Of a stretch of 64,000 nt of DNA, positions 9,792 to 21,014 are shown in pieces. This stretch comes from Impatiens glandulifera (taxonomy: Eukaryota; Streptophyta; Magnoliopsida; Ericales; Balsaminaceae). Position numbers and translations under genes: made by a program. The notes beneath the pieces are model-generated. The model saw only the letters and a program-made list of their open reading frames with translations. It searched no databases and was not told where the DNA came from. Numbering within the stretch: position 1 is the first letter of the stretch; each line of letters begins with the position of its first letter. The stretch spans positions 52,703,852-52,767,851 of the forward strand of contig NC_061867.1 of the NCBI RefSeq assembly GCF_907164915.1, read 5' to 3'.

Positions 9792-12712
9792 CTAAGGCTT
9801 GGATGGTCCCCCCTTGTCAAGATCTTTCTCCAGGCCTTTTTCAAGATGCCTTCTTTCTTCCTCTTCCCTTGCCTTCCACTCCATGTCGCGTCTTTCATCG
9901 TCAATCAGAATTCCGGCCCATACACTTGAGATGCCGGGAGTCCTTTTGCCAAATCCAAAACCGGCACAAACTGGTTTTGGTGGATGAGGCGGTGGAGCAA
10001 CAATTGGTCTGGAGCTTGTAGTTGCGGTTGAACTTTCAATTGTCCTCTTCTTGCGCCGGTTAAGTTCTTCGATGTCCTCTTCTTCTTCATCAAGAGGTTG
10101 CACATTCAGCCCGACTGGTTCAATTGTTCTTTGGCTGCTTTGTTCTGCCCGCTTGATTACCTTCGCAACCGCGCTCCGTTTCTTCTTTGTTGAGCCGGTG
10201 TGGGTTCCTGGATGCCTTCCCGTTCTTCCTCGTTGCACTTCTGGGCAAGCTCATGATCTTTGTCCTCAATTTCCTTCTGCATCCGTTCCCTTTCCCTTTC
10301 TTCTTCTTGCAACCTCTTAGCGGTTTCAGCATCAGACTCGATTTGCGCTTGAGTCTTGCTGACTTGGAGTTTGGACATCTCCCCAATTTAAAAAGCCATT
10401 GCCTGCAACATATCTAACAGTGGAGTGGTTGCGGTTTGGATGGACTCGGCGATCAAGGATTTTACTGAGGTCTGCACAGCCTCATCTATCATGGACTTGA
10501 TAGATGTTTGAACGGTGTTGGCTATTTCGGTTTGTACAGATCCCCGAATAGTGTTTGATAAATTAGCTTCAGCTGTTGCAATCCTCTCATCGGTTGCGGT
10601 TTTGTAACTTCCAAGACATGAATCAATTGTATCAACCACCGCCTGCTTCATTTGATCGATTTCCGGAGCCTTAGCGGTTTGAGAAGGATCTTATTCCCGG
10701 TTTTCTACTGTTCTGGATGTCTCTCCGACCACATAGAAGGGCTTACTTTGATGTAGATCGGTATTACTGAGTAGGTGTCGGCAGTCGTTTCTCCATTGTG
10801 CATCAAGATTGTCAAGATTTTTCAGGAGCCTTTCCCGCACCTCACGAAACCGTTCAGTCATTCTCATTTCAATCCGAGTTAGCGTCGCTCCTTCAGCTTC
10901 TTTCAATGCATCCTCCACTGCTTGTAACCGAGCATATTCGCGAATTACCGCGGTTTTGCTGAAGGTGGGTTGGATAAGATTGGTGTGAGCCAACTTGAGA
11001 GCCATTTCTTTCAACTTTATGAGTCTATCCCAATGTTTGTTGCCGCTCAATCCTGGAGCCATATCAGATATCTTTGTCTCGCAACGAAGCTGTACCCACA
11101 TTAGGTATGGTGCTATCACATCACTAGCACCTTTGTTCATGTCCCTGAGAAGTTCCTCGAACATTTCATCCTCCTGTTCTGCGGTAAAAGGGATCTTGTC
11201 CCCGGTTATGACTTCTGATTGAGGGCCGGTTTGCAACGTACCTTTTCCTGTCACCGCTGAGTCTTCAATAAGGACCTCTTTTCCTTTGTTGACCTGAACT
11301 GACCCTTCAGGTATGATCGCTGAATCGGTTGGCCCATCTTGAGCCGATTGGTTTGCTGTGTTATCTGGAACTGACTTGTTCCCCGCGGAACCGGATGGTT
11401 CCTGTTCTTCAGATCTACCCTCCTGAGCCGGAGGAGTGATGTTTGCGGTTTTGGCCGTTTCTTCGACCGGTTGAACTTCACTCTGATCGGGTATCTCAAC
11501 CTGATCAACTGATTTACGACGACTTGACACATCGTCTTCGGTTTCCCTTGTAATGTCTTGGACAATGTCCCCAATGGCTTCAGAGGTATTTAAGCCTACG
11601 TCGACTATTACCTCTTCGATTCTTTTGCTTGGGGACTTGGAGGTTTCAGAGTGTATACTAACCTCTGCTTCCTCCTTTGAAGCTGACTCGGTTTTCTGGC
11701 TCCCCGAGGGTTCGGTTTGCCTTGGTGAGTTAGATGGAATAGGAATGGGACGAACGGTATTGATGGGGATGGGTTGGAATACGTCTCCGGTTCTTTCTGG
11801 TGGATTATCCGAGGAAAGGGTTTTCTCGGAGTCCGCCGGTTTGTTGGAGCTCTTCTTTGCAGTCGACTTCTTCCTCACCTTCGTCTCTTGTGTGGCTTCG
11901 GCTTCAACCGCCTTTCTCTTAGGTTTCTTTTGTTTGGAACATTCTTCAGCCGGAGCAGAAGAACTGGTCCCCTTGGACGACTTTGTTCTGGAGGACTTCG
12001 GTTTAACCGCTTTATCGGACTTCTCAATCATCGACTCTGAGTTGAGAATATTGTTGGGTGGGAGCGGTTCACCTTCACATAGATCGAACTTGAGAAACTT
12101 GAGGATCTTCACAATATGCATTGTGAAGACCTGAACCCGGCCATCCTTCTGAATCACCATTTGGCAAAATTCTTCGAAAATAACGAATCCCCAATCCACC
12201 TTGTCACCGCGGACAATGGCCATCAACATTTTGGGCTTAAGTTTTGTCAGGTTATCGAAGTTACCTCCTCTTCCCTAAAGTGAACGGACGATGATGTTCA
12301 GCAGCCACCTGAACTCCGGTTTTAGCTTATTCTTCCGGCTGGAGTGAATCACCAGATCCTGATCTGAAAACGATATCACCAACCGGACAGCATTTGATTC
12401 TGCAGCGGTTAGGTCAGTCTTGAGATCCAAACCGGTGTTGGGAAAACCGAGAGCTTCAGCAAATAGCTCCTCGGTGATCAGAATGTCCTTGCCGTTGACT
12501 GTGGCGGAGACCTTCCTCTTTGTGAGCGTCGCCGTCGCCAGAAACTCCGTCACCGCCGCCGGATAAACAGTGAATGGACCAGATAGAAACTCCTCCAACA
12601 CAGAATCTCTTAGAGATTGAAGAACAACCTTGTTTTTGTCTTCAGCGTGTTCATCAATATCTGGGAAATCGACTTGCAACATCCATTGGAAGGGAGCTTT
12701 GCCTAGATCCAT
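9792..12712 (-). pseudogene. Copia downstream ORF D3: long accessory protein, broken
   Basis: One ancestral reading frame runs from ATG 12712 through 12275, 10691, 10388 and to about 10157. Stops at 12275-12277, 10691-10693 and 10388-10390 interrupt it, all in the same frame, and a frameshift near 10170-10240 leads into the last part, ending at 9792. The intact product would have been about 970 residues. The first 190 residues resemble D1 and D2 (a folded alpha-helical module with FLSGPF, NGKDILITEELFAEALG and a later VDWGFVIFEEF). Then come a long Ser/Lys/Glu-rich disordered stretch, a Gln/Thr/Ile heptad-like region and a very charged coiled coil (QEEERERERMQKE). No enzyme motif is seen. It is reminiscent of plant transposon-associated domains and SIRE env-like ORFs, but its function is unknown. 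Confidence 0.75.
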
Positions 12713-12826
12713 GATAGATTTTGAGAAGAAAAGATGAAGAACGATGATGATCGGAGATTAGAAAGCCTTTGAAGATCTGGAAATTTTAGAGAGAGAAAGC
12801 GCATGTGTCGAATGGGCTGGTTTGAA

Positions 12827-12834
12827 CTTATATA
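12827..12834 (-). promoter_or_regulatory. TATA box before downstream ORF D3
   Basis: TATATAAG on the minus strand lies about 115 bp upstream of the D3 start codon. The 400 bp around it are non-coding, which suggests a separate internal promoter in the retrotransposon. Confidence 0.55.
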
Positions 12835-13217
12835 GACGGCGGTTCCGAACGGTTGGAAGACGAACCGTCGCTTTTTAATCTTTTGGCGCCAACTTTCCCT
12901 CCAAAAGTTACTGTAGTAACTTTTGGCGGTAAATGCGGAAAATCAATGGGCGGTAAATTTTGGGAGGTAAAACCGTGGACGGTAAATTTTTCAAATTTTC
13001 GTTTTGCTTGAGATTCCGGTTTTACTTGAAGCGTTGTTAACCGGAAGTTTCGGTTAACATTAAGGTTTTGTGTTTAAATTTTAAAAGTCGGAAGGAAAGA
13101 TATGAATGAAAACCGGAGACTTTTAAAATTAGATATTTTATAAATAATAAGAGATAACATCAAGCGGTTTTGGTCGTACAACAAAATAACCAAAAACCGG
13201 AAAGAAGGACAGACAAC

Positions 13218-13977
13218 TTAGTTTTCTTTAAACCAGTCCCCCTCCACCATTCTTTCGTACCACTTGTTCACGGTGTTCTTAGGTGTCCGTTCCTCTATCC
13301 TTGATATCCATCTCTATAGCATGGGTATAGTGATGGTGTTGGACGGTCCGACCGGAACACCGGGTTCAAGGTGACGGCGCTGAGCCATCAGAAACCGGGT
13401 GATTTGAGGGGCGAAACTGGTCCTTCCCTTGAAGTGGTTATCAGCGTCTTCAGGTTGTTGAAGAGGTAGGTTGCCCAGTTGATTGAGGAGTTGCGGATGA
13501 TGGCTATCATGATGTCGAAAGCCTCCCGGTTGTAGTTCTGGTTTGGCATTCGGCCCATGATAGACCTTTGAACCAAGTCATGCAGGACTTGGTAGTGAGG
13601 AGCAAGTTTCTCTTTCTTCCCAAAGTCCTTGACCGGAGCGTTGGAGGAAGAGAAGATCTGGAAGAAGTCTTCCTTAGCGGAAGGAATGGCGTCGGGAAGT
13701 CTGAAAAGCCTTCGATTGGAAGGTGAAAGAAGTTGGCAAATTGCTCTTCGGTAATCCGAAGAAATTGGCCGTCGATGATGGTGTGGATGCTGTCATCATC
13801 TAGAATGTGGCCATTGTTGAAGAACTCACACACCTCCTCCACGAGGATAGTGTCTGAGCCTTTGATAAATCCTTGAAGCACTGATTCTATGATCGGTTGG
13901 AAGATGCAGTCATAATATCTGCAGTCTTTTACGTCTTCGAAATCGACGATGAAGGTGTTTCTAAGTTCAGCCGACAT
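13218..13977 (-). pseudogene. Copia downstream ORF D2
   Basis: ATG 13977 opens a frame that matches the N-terminal module of D1 and D3: acidic residues, FLPIE-type loops, and an EEVCEFFNNG..DGQFLRITEEQFA core. A frameshift near 13600 moves the homology to another frame, where EAFDIMIAIIR..INWATYLFNNL corresponds to the D1 and D3 motifs. One more stop lies near 13315. A terminal WYERMVEGDWFKEN ends at 13218. The undamaged product would have been about 250 residues. It lacks the long tail of D3. Function is unknown. Confidence 0.7.
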
Positions 13978-14078
13978 TGTGAGGAAGAGTGAAAAAGGTT
14001 AAGGAGATTTTCTGAGCTTTCAAGCTTTAGAGATAAGGAATACAGGAAGCGTGTTTTGAAAATGGAGGGTTGAGTCCC

Positions 14079-14086
14079 CTTTTATA
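14079..14086 (-). promoter_or_regulatory. TATA box before downstream ORF D2
   Basis: TATAAAAG on the minus strand lies about 102 bp upstream of the D2 start codon. Confidence 0.55.
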
Positions 14087-14417
14087 GCTTGAAACGGTTG
14101 AGAGCATTTAATGAAGATATTTGAAAAATCTAGCCGTTTATGTCTAGTCATTAATGACTTTGTGATTTTTTCAAGAGAATAAAAACATGTCTTGTCGAAT
14201 CAAGTCAGGCATGCTTATTGAGAATGAAGATTTCTATTTCCAAGAGTGATTTGATTTGATTTGGTACGATGCATTAAATATTTATCATTTATGATTTTTT
14301 AGATTTTGAGATTAAAGTGGAAGGAAATAAGCTTCATTAATGATGGTACCAAACCAGTAGTACAACAAAATTACCGGTTTTGGAAAAGAAAAGAGATGAG
14401 ACATAAGGAAAGATAGG

Positions 14418-15177
14418 CTAAACGTTAGATGACTCGGCCGCTTGATTTCTTTTAGCCTTGACTGCTTCCCACCGGTCGACCATCTCTTGTACTCTCTTTA
14501 GTGAGCACATGCCTTGGATGGAGGGTCACGAAAGGTCCGGAGTGGATGTCCAGACTGGCACAAAAACGCTCAACTGAGGAGCGTAGCCGGTTTTGTTGGA
14601 GAGGAGCATCTTTTTCAGGTTGCTGAAGATGATCCAGGACTAGTTAACCGGTGTCCCAACCGTTACAGCAATCATCATCTCGAAAAGCCTTTGGGTGTAA
14701 TAATAGTTTTTCTCTGCCCAAGATGGACTTTCCCAGAATCTCACAGAGAAGCTGGTACTTGTGAGAGAGTTGGCTTTTAGCACCCCAGGGTCTAACCGGG
14801 ATGTCAGAGCCTGAGAACCGACGACACATTTCTTCCATGGTCACCGGGGAGTAGGTTAAGTCGGTTACCCCATCAGTGGGCAAACCGCAGTATACAGCGA
14901 AATCCGTCTTGCTGAATAGAAATTTCTGACCGTAGACTTGTGCAACGATTATGTCTCGATGCACTTCCTTTGCGGTCTGGAAGAATTCCTCGACTACTAG
15001 GTAGTCGAGAATGAATCTGTTTTCAAGGAAGCTTCTTAGCCCGCTTCTTTCAACGGCTAAGAACATTTCTTTAACTTCATGGTCTTCATATTGGTAAATT
15101 GAGTTAAAATCTGCCAATAGAATCTTTTTTGCTAGAGAGTTGGAGTTCATGTTTTTGAGAAAGAGTTTTAAGCTCAA
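14418..15177 (-). pseudogene. Copia downstream ORF D1
   Basis: ATG 15177 opens a frame whose YLVVEEFFQTAKE..VYGQKFLFSKTDFA..CGLPTDGV pattern aligns with D2 and D3. The frame slips near 14705, after which LFEMMIAV..VN-stop-SWIIFSNLKKM continues the shared module. The stop at that point replaces the Trp found in D2 and D3 (NW, DW), a TGG to TAG change. The homologous frame ends at 14418. The undamaged size is about 250 residues. D1 is closest to pol, after a 675-bp non-coding spacer. Function is unknown. Confidence 0.7.
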
Positions 15178-15230
15178 GACTGATATTTGTGAATAGTAAT
15201 TTTGTGAGGATTTGTGAAGGTTTAAGGGTG

Positions 15231-15239
15231 GTTTATATA
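15231..15239 (-). promoter_or_regulatory. TATA box before downstream ORF D1
   Basis: TATATAAAC on the minus strand lies about 55-60 bp upstream of the D1 start codon. Confidence 0.5.
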
Positions 15240-15852
15240 GCCAGGGGTTCGGCTAGATTAATAGGTTTAAGCATGCTTGATGATGTCATCAGTTATTTAA
15301 TAGGCTTTAACTTGTAGAAGTAATTAATGTTTATTTCCAAGGCAAAAACTAATTATTACCAAGATATTAATGATGACAAATATCTATTGACAAGATGTGA
15401 GTCTCCCTCTCTTGATGATGGACACATGTCGTCATCTCGATTGTGGTAGACTGTTTTTTATTTATTACAGGCTTCATTTTTCAAAATATGCATGAAAACT
15501 CAGTTAGTCATCCCAGGTTAACCGGAGAAGTTCATTCCATCAGACCAAAATGCATTTGTACTAAGCGGTATTCCATGACCGGTTTTAGTAGGATGTTTTT
15601 GTTCCGATTGTGAAGAAATATTGATTTACGTCAACATTTATTCAACTTTGGATTTATTATATCCACTTCAACCTGGTTATTTCAACCGTATAGTAAGTAT
15701 ACATGTGATTTGAAGTTATGAAATAATCGGGCATAACCGGAGACTTCCTCCCGGTTGGCATCTTTGAATTATCAATGGCCTATTTGAATATGGTTTGAGA
15801 AGCGAGAGCTTCTCCCTGAACACATATCCCGGTTTTATACATGCATGCATAC

Positions 15853-18800
15853 TCATGATATGAGTTGATTAAGATTAGTAAGTCCCAAGATATTTCGAAA
15901 ATGAGAAAACTTAGCTTCCTGTAGCGGTTTCGTGAATATATCCGCTACTTGTTGCTCGGTCGAGACATATTCCAGCCGGATGTGTTTCTCCTGAACGTGC
16001 TCCCGGATGAAATGGTGTCTTATATCGATATGCTTTGTTCTTGAGTGCAACACTGGATTGTATGTAATCGCTATAGCACTGGTGTTGTCACAGAAGATTG
16101 GCGATTCCTTGGCTTCTATCCCGAAGTCCCTTAGTTGCTGTTGGATCCAGAGGAGTTGTGCACAGCAGCTTCCGGCCGCTATGTACTCTGCCTCTGCGGT
16201 TGATGTTGCAACGGATGTTTGTTTCTTGCTGCTCCTGGTGACTAACCGGTCACCTAGGAACTGGTAGGTTCCACTTGTGCTCTTTCTATCGATCTTGCAT
16301 CCTGCGTAATCGGCATCTGAGTAGCTTATAAGATTGAAACTTGAGTCCTTTGGGTACCAAACTCCCACTTCTTGAGTTCCCTTCAGATATTTTAGGATTC
16401 TTTTGGCCGCAGTATAATGAGATTGCTTTGGATTTGCTTGGAATCTTCCGCATACTCCAACCGCAAACAGAATGTCAGGTCGGATGGCTGTTAGATATAG
16501 CAATGATCCGATCATTCCTCGATATGTTGTGATGTCAACGGCTTGACCATCATCATCTTTGTCCAGTTTTACAGAAGGACTCATTGGCATGGCCGCTTCG
16601 GCGCATGTATCCATTCCAAATTTCTTCAGTAGTTCGGCTGTATACTTCGGTTGGCTTATGAAGGTTCCGGCTTCAATCTGCTTAACCTGAAGTCCTAGAA
16701 AGAAACTCAATTCTCCCATCATACTCATTTGGAATCTATCAGTCATCATTTTTGAAAACTTATCACATAACTTTGGATCGGTTGATCCGAATATGATATC
16801 ATCGACATAAATCTGAACAAGTAATATTTGTTCCTTCCTTTCAAATTTGAAAAGTGTTTTATCTACTGAACCTATTGTGAATTTGTGATCAAATAAAAAT
16901 TGTGTCAATGTATCATACCAAGCTCTTGGAGCTTGTTTCAAACCGTAAAGGGCTTTATTCAGCCGGTAAACATGATTTTCGTGTTCTGGGTTTTTGAAAC
17001 CTGGAGGTTGATTAACATGTACCTCTTCATTTACTTTACCATTTAGAAAAGCACTCTTAACATCCATTTCAAAAACTTTGAAATTTTTAAAAGCTGCATA
17101 TGCTAAAAATATTCTAATGGCCTCAAGTCTAGCTACTGGGGCAAATGATTCTTCAAAATCAACGCCTTCTTCCTGTTTATAGCCTTGAGCCACTAACCGG
17201 GCTTTGTTCCTCGTAACTAAACCGTCTTCATTGAGTTTATTTCTGAATACCCATCGTGTTCCTATAACCGGTTTGTTTTTCGGTCTAGGGACTAGGTACC
17301 AGACTTTATTTCTCTCAAATTCGTTTAATTCCTCTTGCATTGCTAGGATCCAATCGGGATCTGACAATGCTTCATCCACCTTTTTCGGCTCAATTTGTGA
17401 TATGAAAGCTGAGTTTTCATAGTGATCCAAATTCTGTTGCCTAGTTCGGACGGGTGAGGATATGTTACCTATTACTAGTTCAAGAGGATGATTTTTGTTC
17501 CTTCTGAGGTTAATCCAAGACGTGTCTATCAAGCTTTCGGTTGGCTGATCAAGGTTAGACTGATCGGTAGGTTGAACAGAGTCAGACCGACCGATTTCTT
17601 CAGTAGAAACTGAAGAGTCAACTTTCTGCGGTAAAGCAGCTTGATCAGGCTGAGTTTCAGCATCAACCGCTTGGTCCTTGACAAAACGTCTAAAAACCGG
17701 AACCTCGTCTTCATCATCAGAATAGATATTAAAATTTTCCATTCTGTTGTGAAGATCGAAGGGTAATGCAGTGTTTCGTTCAACCGATTCATCGAAAACA
17801 ACGTGTGCGGTTTCTTCAACTGTTAAAGTCCTAGTATTGTATATTCTGTAGGCTTTACTCACAGCTGAATATCCCAACATTATTCCCTCATCGGATTTAG
17901 CATCAAAAGCGGTCAAGTAATTCTTGCCGTTATGGTGAACAAAACATTTGCTACCAAAAATTCGAAAATACCGTACGCTTGGAATTTTATCAAAGTAAAT
18001 TTCAAAAGGAGTTTTAGAAAATCGTTTAGTTACTAAAGATCGGTTTTGTGTAAAGCATGCGGTATTGATAGCTTCAGTCCAAAACTTTTGAGCGATACCC
18101 GAATCAGCTATCATTGACCTTGCGGCTTCCTTGAGAGTTCGGTTTCTTCTCTCAGCCAGGCCATTTTGTTGAGGGGTTCTGGCACTAGACAACTCGTGTC
18201 TAATACTGGAATCATCAAGAAAAGTAGTTAAGTTATTGTTTATAAATTCAGTTCTTCTATCGCTTCTGATTTTGTTCACTCGAATAGATTTTTCATTTTG
18301 TATCCTCAAAATCAGTTTAATCGGGTTTGGAGTAGCTTGGCTTTTAGAAGCTAGAAAAGTAACCCAAGTATATTTAGAGTAATCATCAATAACTACCATA
18401 GTATAATGCATGCCTCCTAAACTGGTTACTTTAACCAGACCAAACAGATACATATGCAAAAGATCTAAGCATCGTTCAGATTGATAGTTTCCTTTACTTT
18501 TAAAAGATGATTTTACTTGTTTGCCCATTTGACATGCAGCACATACTTTATCTTTTGAGAACTTAACATTTGGAAAACCGTGAACTAGTTCCTTGGAACA
18601 TATGAAGTTGATTGTTTTGAAATTCAAGTGATTTAACCGTTTATGCCAAAGCCAGTTTGGATCATTTCCGGCTATCATACATATAGGTTTTTCAAAATCA
18701 GTTTTCCAATTCACTTTGTAAATATTTCTCATCCGGTTACCGGTTAAAAGAATATCATTATCTTGATTTTTAACTAAACATGAGTTCTTATGAAATTCAA

Positions 18801-19119
18801 CTTTGTAACCCACATCACACATTTGACTTATACTTAACAGGTTAAAGCGCAGTTCTTCTACCAATAATACATTACTTATGGATAGATTACCATGGACAAT
18901 CTTACTCTTGCCCACGGTTTTACCTTTTGAGTTGTCCTCGAATGTGATGATTGCTCCGGTTTCGTACTTGATGTCGGTTAGTAGCTCTTTATTTCCGGTC
19001 ATATGCCTTGAACATCCATTGTCCAGGTACCATTCTGAATTCTTTAACCGGTTGCTCCTCCTAACCTGCAACAAACAATTATTTACACCTTTTTGGTACC
19101 CACATTCAGTTGGGTCCAT
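15853..19119 (-). CDS. Copia pol: protease, integrase, reverse transcriptase, RNase H
   Basis: A 1088-residue open frame. The aspartic protease motif is [13 protein letters not shown] at 31-42; the usual D-S/T-G is DNG here (AGT to AAT). The integrase zinc finger uses H159, H164, C193 and C196. The integrase core starts LLHMYLFG, where position 224 is Tyr in place of the first catalytic Asp; the second Asp (RSDRRTEF) and the Glu ([11 protein letters not shown]) remain. Reverse transcriptase shows [10 protein letters not shown] and IYVDDIIFG. RNase H shows YSDADYAG and [12 protein letters not shown]. The polyprotein reading frame relative to gag is broken between 19119 and 19227. The frame is open, but the protease and integrase are probably inactive. 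Confidence 0.93.
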   Translation of the reverse strand: MDPTECGYQKGVNNCLLQVRRSNRLKNSEWYLDNGCSRHMTGNKELLTDIKYETGAIITFEDNSKGKTVGKSKIVHGNLSISNVLLVEELRFNLLSISQMCDVGYKVEFHKNSCLVKNQDNDILLTGNRMRNIYKVNWKTDFEKPICMIAGNDPNWLWHKRLNHLNFKTINFICSKELVHGFPNVKFSKDKVCAACQMGKQVKSSFKSKGNYQSERCLDLLHMYLFGLVKVTSLGGMHYTMVVIDDYSKYTWVTFLASKSQATPNPIKLILRIQNEKSIRVNKIRSDRRTEFINNNLTTFLDDSSIRHELSSARTPQQNGLAERRNRTLKEAARSMIADSGIAQKFWTEAINTACFTQNRSLVTKRFSKTPFEIYFDKIPSVRYFRIFGSKCFVHHNGKNYLTAFDAKSDEGIMLGYSAVSKAYRIYNTRTLTVEETAHVVFDESVERNTALPFDLHNRMENFNIYSDDEDEVPVFRRFVKDQAVDAETQPDQAALPQKVDSSVSTEEIGRSDSVQPTDQSNLDQPTESLIDTSWINLRRNKNHPLELVIGNISSPVRTRQQNLDHYENSAFISQIEPKKVDEALSDPDWILAMQEELNEFERNKVWYLVPRPKNKPVIGTRWVFRNKLNEDGLVTRNKARLVAQGYKQEEGVDFEESFAPVARLEAIRIFLAYAAFKNFKVFEMDVKSAFLNGKVNEEVHVNQPPGFKNPEHENHVYRLNKALYGLKQAPRAWYDTLTQFLFDHKFTIGSVDKTLFKFERKEQILLVQIYVDDIIFGSTDPKLCDKFSKMMTDRFQMSMMGELSFFLGLQVKQIEAGTFISQPKYTAELLKKFGMDTCAEAAMPMSPSVKLDKDDDGQAVDITTYRGMIGSLLYLTAIRPDILFAVGVCGRFQANPKQSHYTAAKRILKYLKGTQEVGVWYPKDSSFNLISYSDADYAGCKIDRKSTSGTYQFLGDRLVTRSSKKQTSVATSTAEAEYIAAGSCCAQLLWIQQQLRDFGIEAKESPIFCDNTSAIAITYNPVLHSRTKHIDIRHHFIREHVQEKHIRLEYVSTEQQVADIFTKPLQEAKFSHFRNILGLTNLNQLIS

Positions 19120-19226
19120 GGTTGATTAGTCCCTTTGGGATCCAGACTTGAATAAGTCGGATCACTTTCCCGGTATCTGTTTTTATAATATTTGGCTTAA
19201 CTTCTTGGCTGTTGCTCAAGAATGCC

Positions 19227-20969
19227 CTATGTTGTGATGAGTTTTCTTTGAGGTCGAATTTTATTTGATTTATTCGGTTTCCGGTTGACTTTCTGTCTCT
19301 CAGGATGAAGCCATTTTTCCGATTCAGTAGGGCTTACATACTTAAGTGTTTCTTCCGGTTTTAAGTCATTTTCGGTTTTTGAACTCTTGACAAATTTTAT
19401 GAATGGAAGGTTGTCTTTCGTGAGTTTCATCCTGTTAGGTTGTTTTGATTCGTTTTGTTTGTTTGGTTCGTAACCGATACCAAACCTACAATTAGGGTGT
19501 CTTTTATAATTATACATTTGTTTTACAGCTTGACGTGATCTCTCCCACGCAGCCGTGACGTACATTGCTCGTTCATCGGTTTCAGTTACCGGTTGAACTG
19601 TCTTCTCATTATCGGAGAATAGTTCATCCGGTTCATACATTTCGGTTTCACGTATTTTATCATATACATTATTTGATTGTTCGGTTTTAGATTCTACCGG
19701 AGTCGGTATGTACGTAGATATGTTTCTGAACTCAGCAACCATTTCGTTGAGTGCAGAAATCAAATCTTCTTTGGTAAACTCGTCAGAAGAAAAATCGAAT
19801 ACCTCTTCGTCGTTTGCCATGAAGCAGGTCACTTTCTCTTCACTATCTTCATTATCGGAGTATGCCCACTCGCTTCCACCGTCGGATGCAATGAGTGCCT
19901 TCTGAATCTCCTTTCCTTCGTCTGCATGCTGATCATCGTTTCTCCGGTAGTCGTTTCGTTGGTTATCGTTTCTTCGGTAGTTATTTCCCTGGTAGTTGTT
20001 TCCCTGGTACCGGTTGCCTTGATAGTTGTTCCCCTGATAGTTGTTTCCCTGATAGTTTCCTTCCGGTTTTCTATCGTCTCTCCTTGGTTTTCTACATTCT
20101 GAACTGAAATGTCCAAAACCGTCACAGTTATAACATCTTTTGTTTGATTTATCAACATAATTATAGTTAAAGTCATTGTTAGATGGTGGCTGGCTTTTCT
20201 TCATGAATTTCCCAAATTTCTGAGCTAGCATCGCCATCACATCTTCAGTGATCTGATCGGTGCTTTTGACTGGAGCCGGAACGGTTGATACTTGGACCGT
20301 CGGTTCCACCGATGTAGCCAAAGCTCTGGTTGTGGTTGATGTGGATGTTTCATCTTCGATTCGAGACTTAATCTCGAACTCGTAGGCTTTTAGATCCTCG
20401 AACACATCATGCAACTTCATCTGCCCAAGGGTGCTTGATTCCCTCATTACCATGGTCTTGATATCCTAAGTGCTTGGCAGAGATCTTAAGGCTTTGATGA
20501 TTACTTCTCGGTTGTCATACTTCTTTCCGAGTGTTTGAAGCTCGTTGACTACACTGGTGAACTGGTTGCTGAATTCCTTCATGTTTTCCCCCGGTTTCAT
20601 CCTGATATTTTTATATTTCTGTGTAGCCACCAAAATTTTGTTCTCCTTAGTTCTTTCGTTTCCCTCATGGATCTGAATGATCGTTTCCCAGGCTTCCTTT
20701 GCACTATCACAGTCGGATATTTTGTTCAAGGTGTTATCATCTATAGCCTTGTAGATGTGCCTCATGCAATGGTTGTCCAGGTTACTCCGTCTTCGATCTT
20801 CATTTGACCATTGGTCTGCCTCCTTGTTGATCTTGATCGGTCCCTCTTTCAGGACTCGGCTCATCTCATCATCTAACGTAATTAGATGTAGATACATCTG
20901 TTTCTTCCAACTGCTAAACGCTTCGCTGTTTAGCATTGACGGCTTGTCTATGTGGGTCATGCTTCCCAT
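19227..20969 (-). pseudogene. Copia gag with one nonsense codon
   Basis: The likely start is MGSMTHIDKPS at 20969, although the open frame extends upstream into the 5' LTR (to 21170). The N-terminal half carries the retrotransposon gag/UBN2 pattern (SWKKQMYLHL, CMRHIYKAI, AWETIIQIHEG). The frame is cut by TAG at 20466-20468, where a Trp codon is expected (RSLPST-stop-DIKTMVM), and resumes in the same frame. The second half has a CCHC zinc knuckle, CYNCDGFGHFSSEC, followed by repeated NNYQGN units and acidic sequence. Gag would form the virus-like particle and bind element RNA. Confidence 0.88.
19965..20062 (-). repeat. Short in-frame repeat in gag
   Basis: Five to six copies of a GNNYQ/GNRYQ coding unit follow the zinc knuckle. 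On the plus strand it reads as repeated TAGTTGTTTCCCTGG. It is a low-complexity Asn/Tyr/Gln/Gly linker. Confidence 0.8.
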
Positions 20970-21000
20970 CTTCTTCAGTTGCTTGAGTGCTAAGAACCTC

Positions 21001-21012
21001 GCTCTGATACCA
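21001..21012 (-). other. Primer-binding site, tRNA-iMet
   Basis: On the sense strand, TGGTATCAGAGC stands two bases inside the 5' LTR. It is complementary to the 3' end of plant initiator tRNA-Met, the usual Copia primer. Confidence 0.95.
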
Positions 21013-21014
21013 CT

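Noticed and set aside
11553..12134. 193-residue plus-strand frame
   Set aside because: Antisense shadow of Copia downstream ORF D3. Its Ser/Leu-rich composition mirrors the Lys/Glu-rich sense frame.
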